A stretch of 59,997 nucleotides of DNA, taken from positions 1 through 59,997 of the forward strand of contig JADBJK010000047.1 in NCBI GenBank assembly GCA_014874485.1, read 5' to 3'. The position numbers and the translations under genes are program-made. The stretch comes from Chloroflexota bacterium (GTDB lineage Bacteria; Chloroflexota; Anaerolineae; DTLA01). Below the pieces are notes generated by a model, which saw only the letters and a program-made list of their open reading frames with translations, was not told the origin of the DNA and did no database searches. This document shows positions 59,966 to 59,997 of the stretch, piece by piece (the first letter of the stretch is position 1; each line of letters starts with the position of its first letter).

Positions 59966-59997
59966 TAGAATGGGCAGGAGTAGACCAAGGAGAGGAG
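59966..59997 (+). promoter_or_regulatory. Promoter remnant and ribosome-binding site of an off-window gene
   Basis: TAGAAT at 59966-59971 fits a -10 box, and AAGGAGAGGAG fills the last bases. A plus-strand start codon is expected just beyond the window. Confidence 0.45.

Overview
The window is a high-GC bacterial chromosome segment that most resembles a Chloroflexota (Anaerolineae-type) genome. This placement is an inference from gene style: lipoproteins with Pro/Thr-rich stalks, a secreted beta-propeller ending in a VFLPSVF-type tail, a GT-C-like membrane protein with an appended beta-sandwich, tungsten-type aldehyde oxidoreductase, and dense palindromic intergenic repeats. No rRNA or tRNA gene was seen. 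Promoters read well as TTGACA or TTGCGC, about 17 bases, then TATAAT-like.

Left part (1-11.6 kb): a seven-copy hairpin array; a WD40-like lipoprotein; thrC-thrB on the minus strand; an ECF sigma/anti-sigma pair; an Eis-like acetyltransferase; an AbrB-PIN toxin-antitoxin pair with a visible operator; and a STAND NTPase with almost identical TPR repeats, followed 3 bp later by a small helical protein. The NTPase N-terminus and the small protein C-terminus carry the same short motif, as in NLR/amyloid-signalling pairs. Next come an orphan phage protease-capsid fusion whose linker is built from an intergenic repeat, a metallophosphoesterase, two related CNCCxCCC iron-sulfur proteins flanking a DUF1858 protein, and an unknown gene with a sphingosine-phosphate-lyase-like PLP enzyme (18.8-21.1 kb).

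Middle (21-42 kb): a GxxExxY PD-(D/E)xK protein, a GPH-type transporter, a DUF523-DUF1722 protein overlapping a GT-C-like membrane protein, a SIMPL lipoprotein, an orphan OmpR-type response regulator, the rplU-rpmA-rpmE operon, thymidine kinase, a YkoP-like protein, a ferredoxin/aldehyde oxidoreductase/MoaD cluster followed by a class III aminotransferase, a CPBP protease, CorA, a type II restriction-modification pair (TdeIII-like nuclease) and a second orphan phage-like protein.

Right part (42-60 kb): a membrane J-protein, a metallophosphoesterase-ligA operon, a decaheme OmcA/MtrC-like lipoprotein with a collagen-like stalk behind a structured leader of about 580 nt, a TPR/zinc-ribbon protein, polX preceded (genomically downstream) by an SH3 protein, a leucine-rich-repeat gene bracketed by two inverted 228-229 bp MITE-like elements each with its own 6-bp target duplication, an unknown membrane protein, L-asparaginase, a secreted propeller and a DegV protein.

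Much of the non-coding DNA is built from recurring hairpin families. They are called here A (110-114 bp multi-hairpin unit), B (CACCGCAGAG type), C (CACGAATCTACACGAAT type), D (GCGAGCGAAGCGAAGC type), E (33-bp palindrome ACGTGCGACGCACCTC/C/reverse complement) and P (palindromes with constant GTAGGG ends and variable cores). They cluster around accessory genes and rarely separate housekeeping operon partners.
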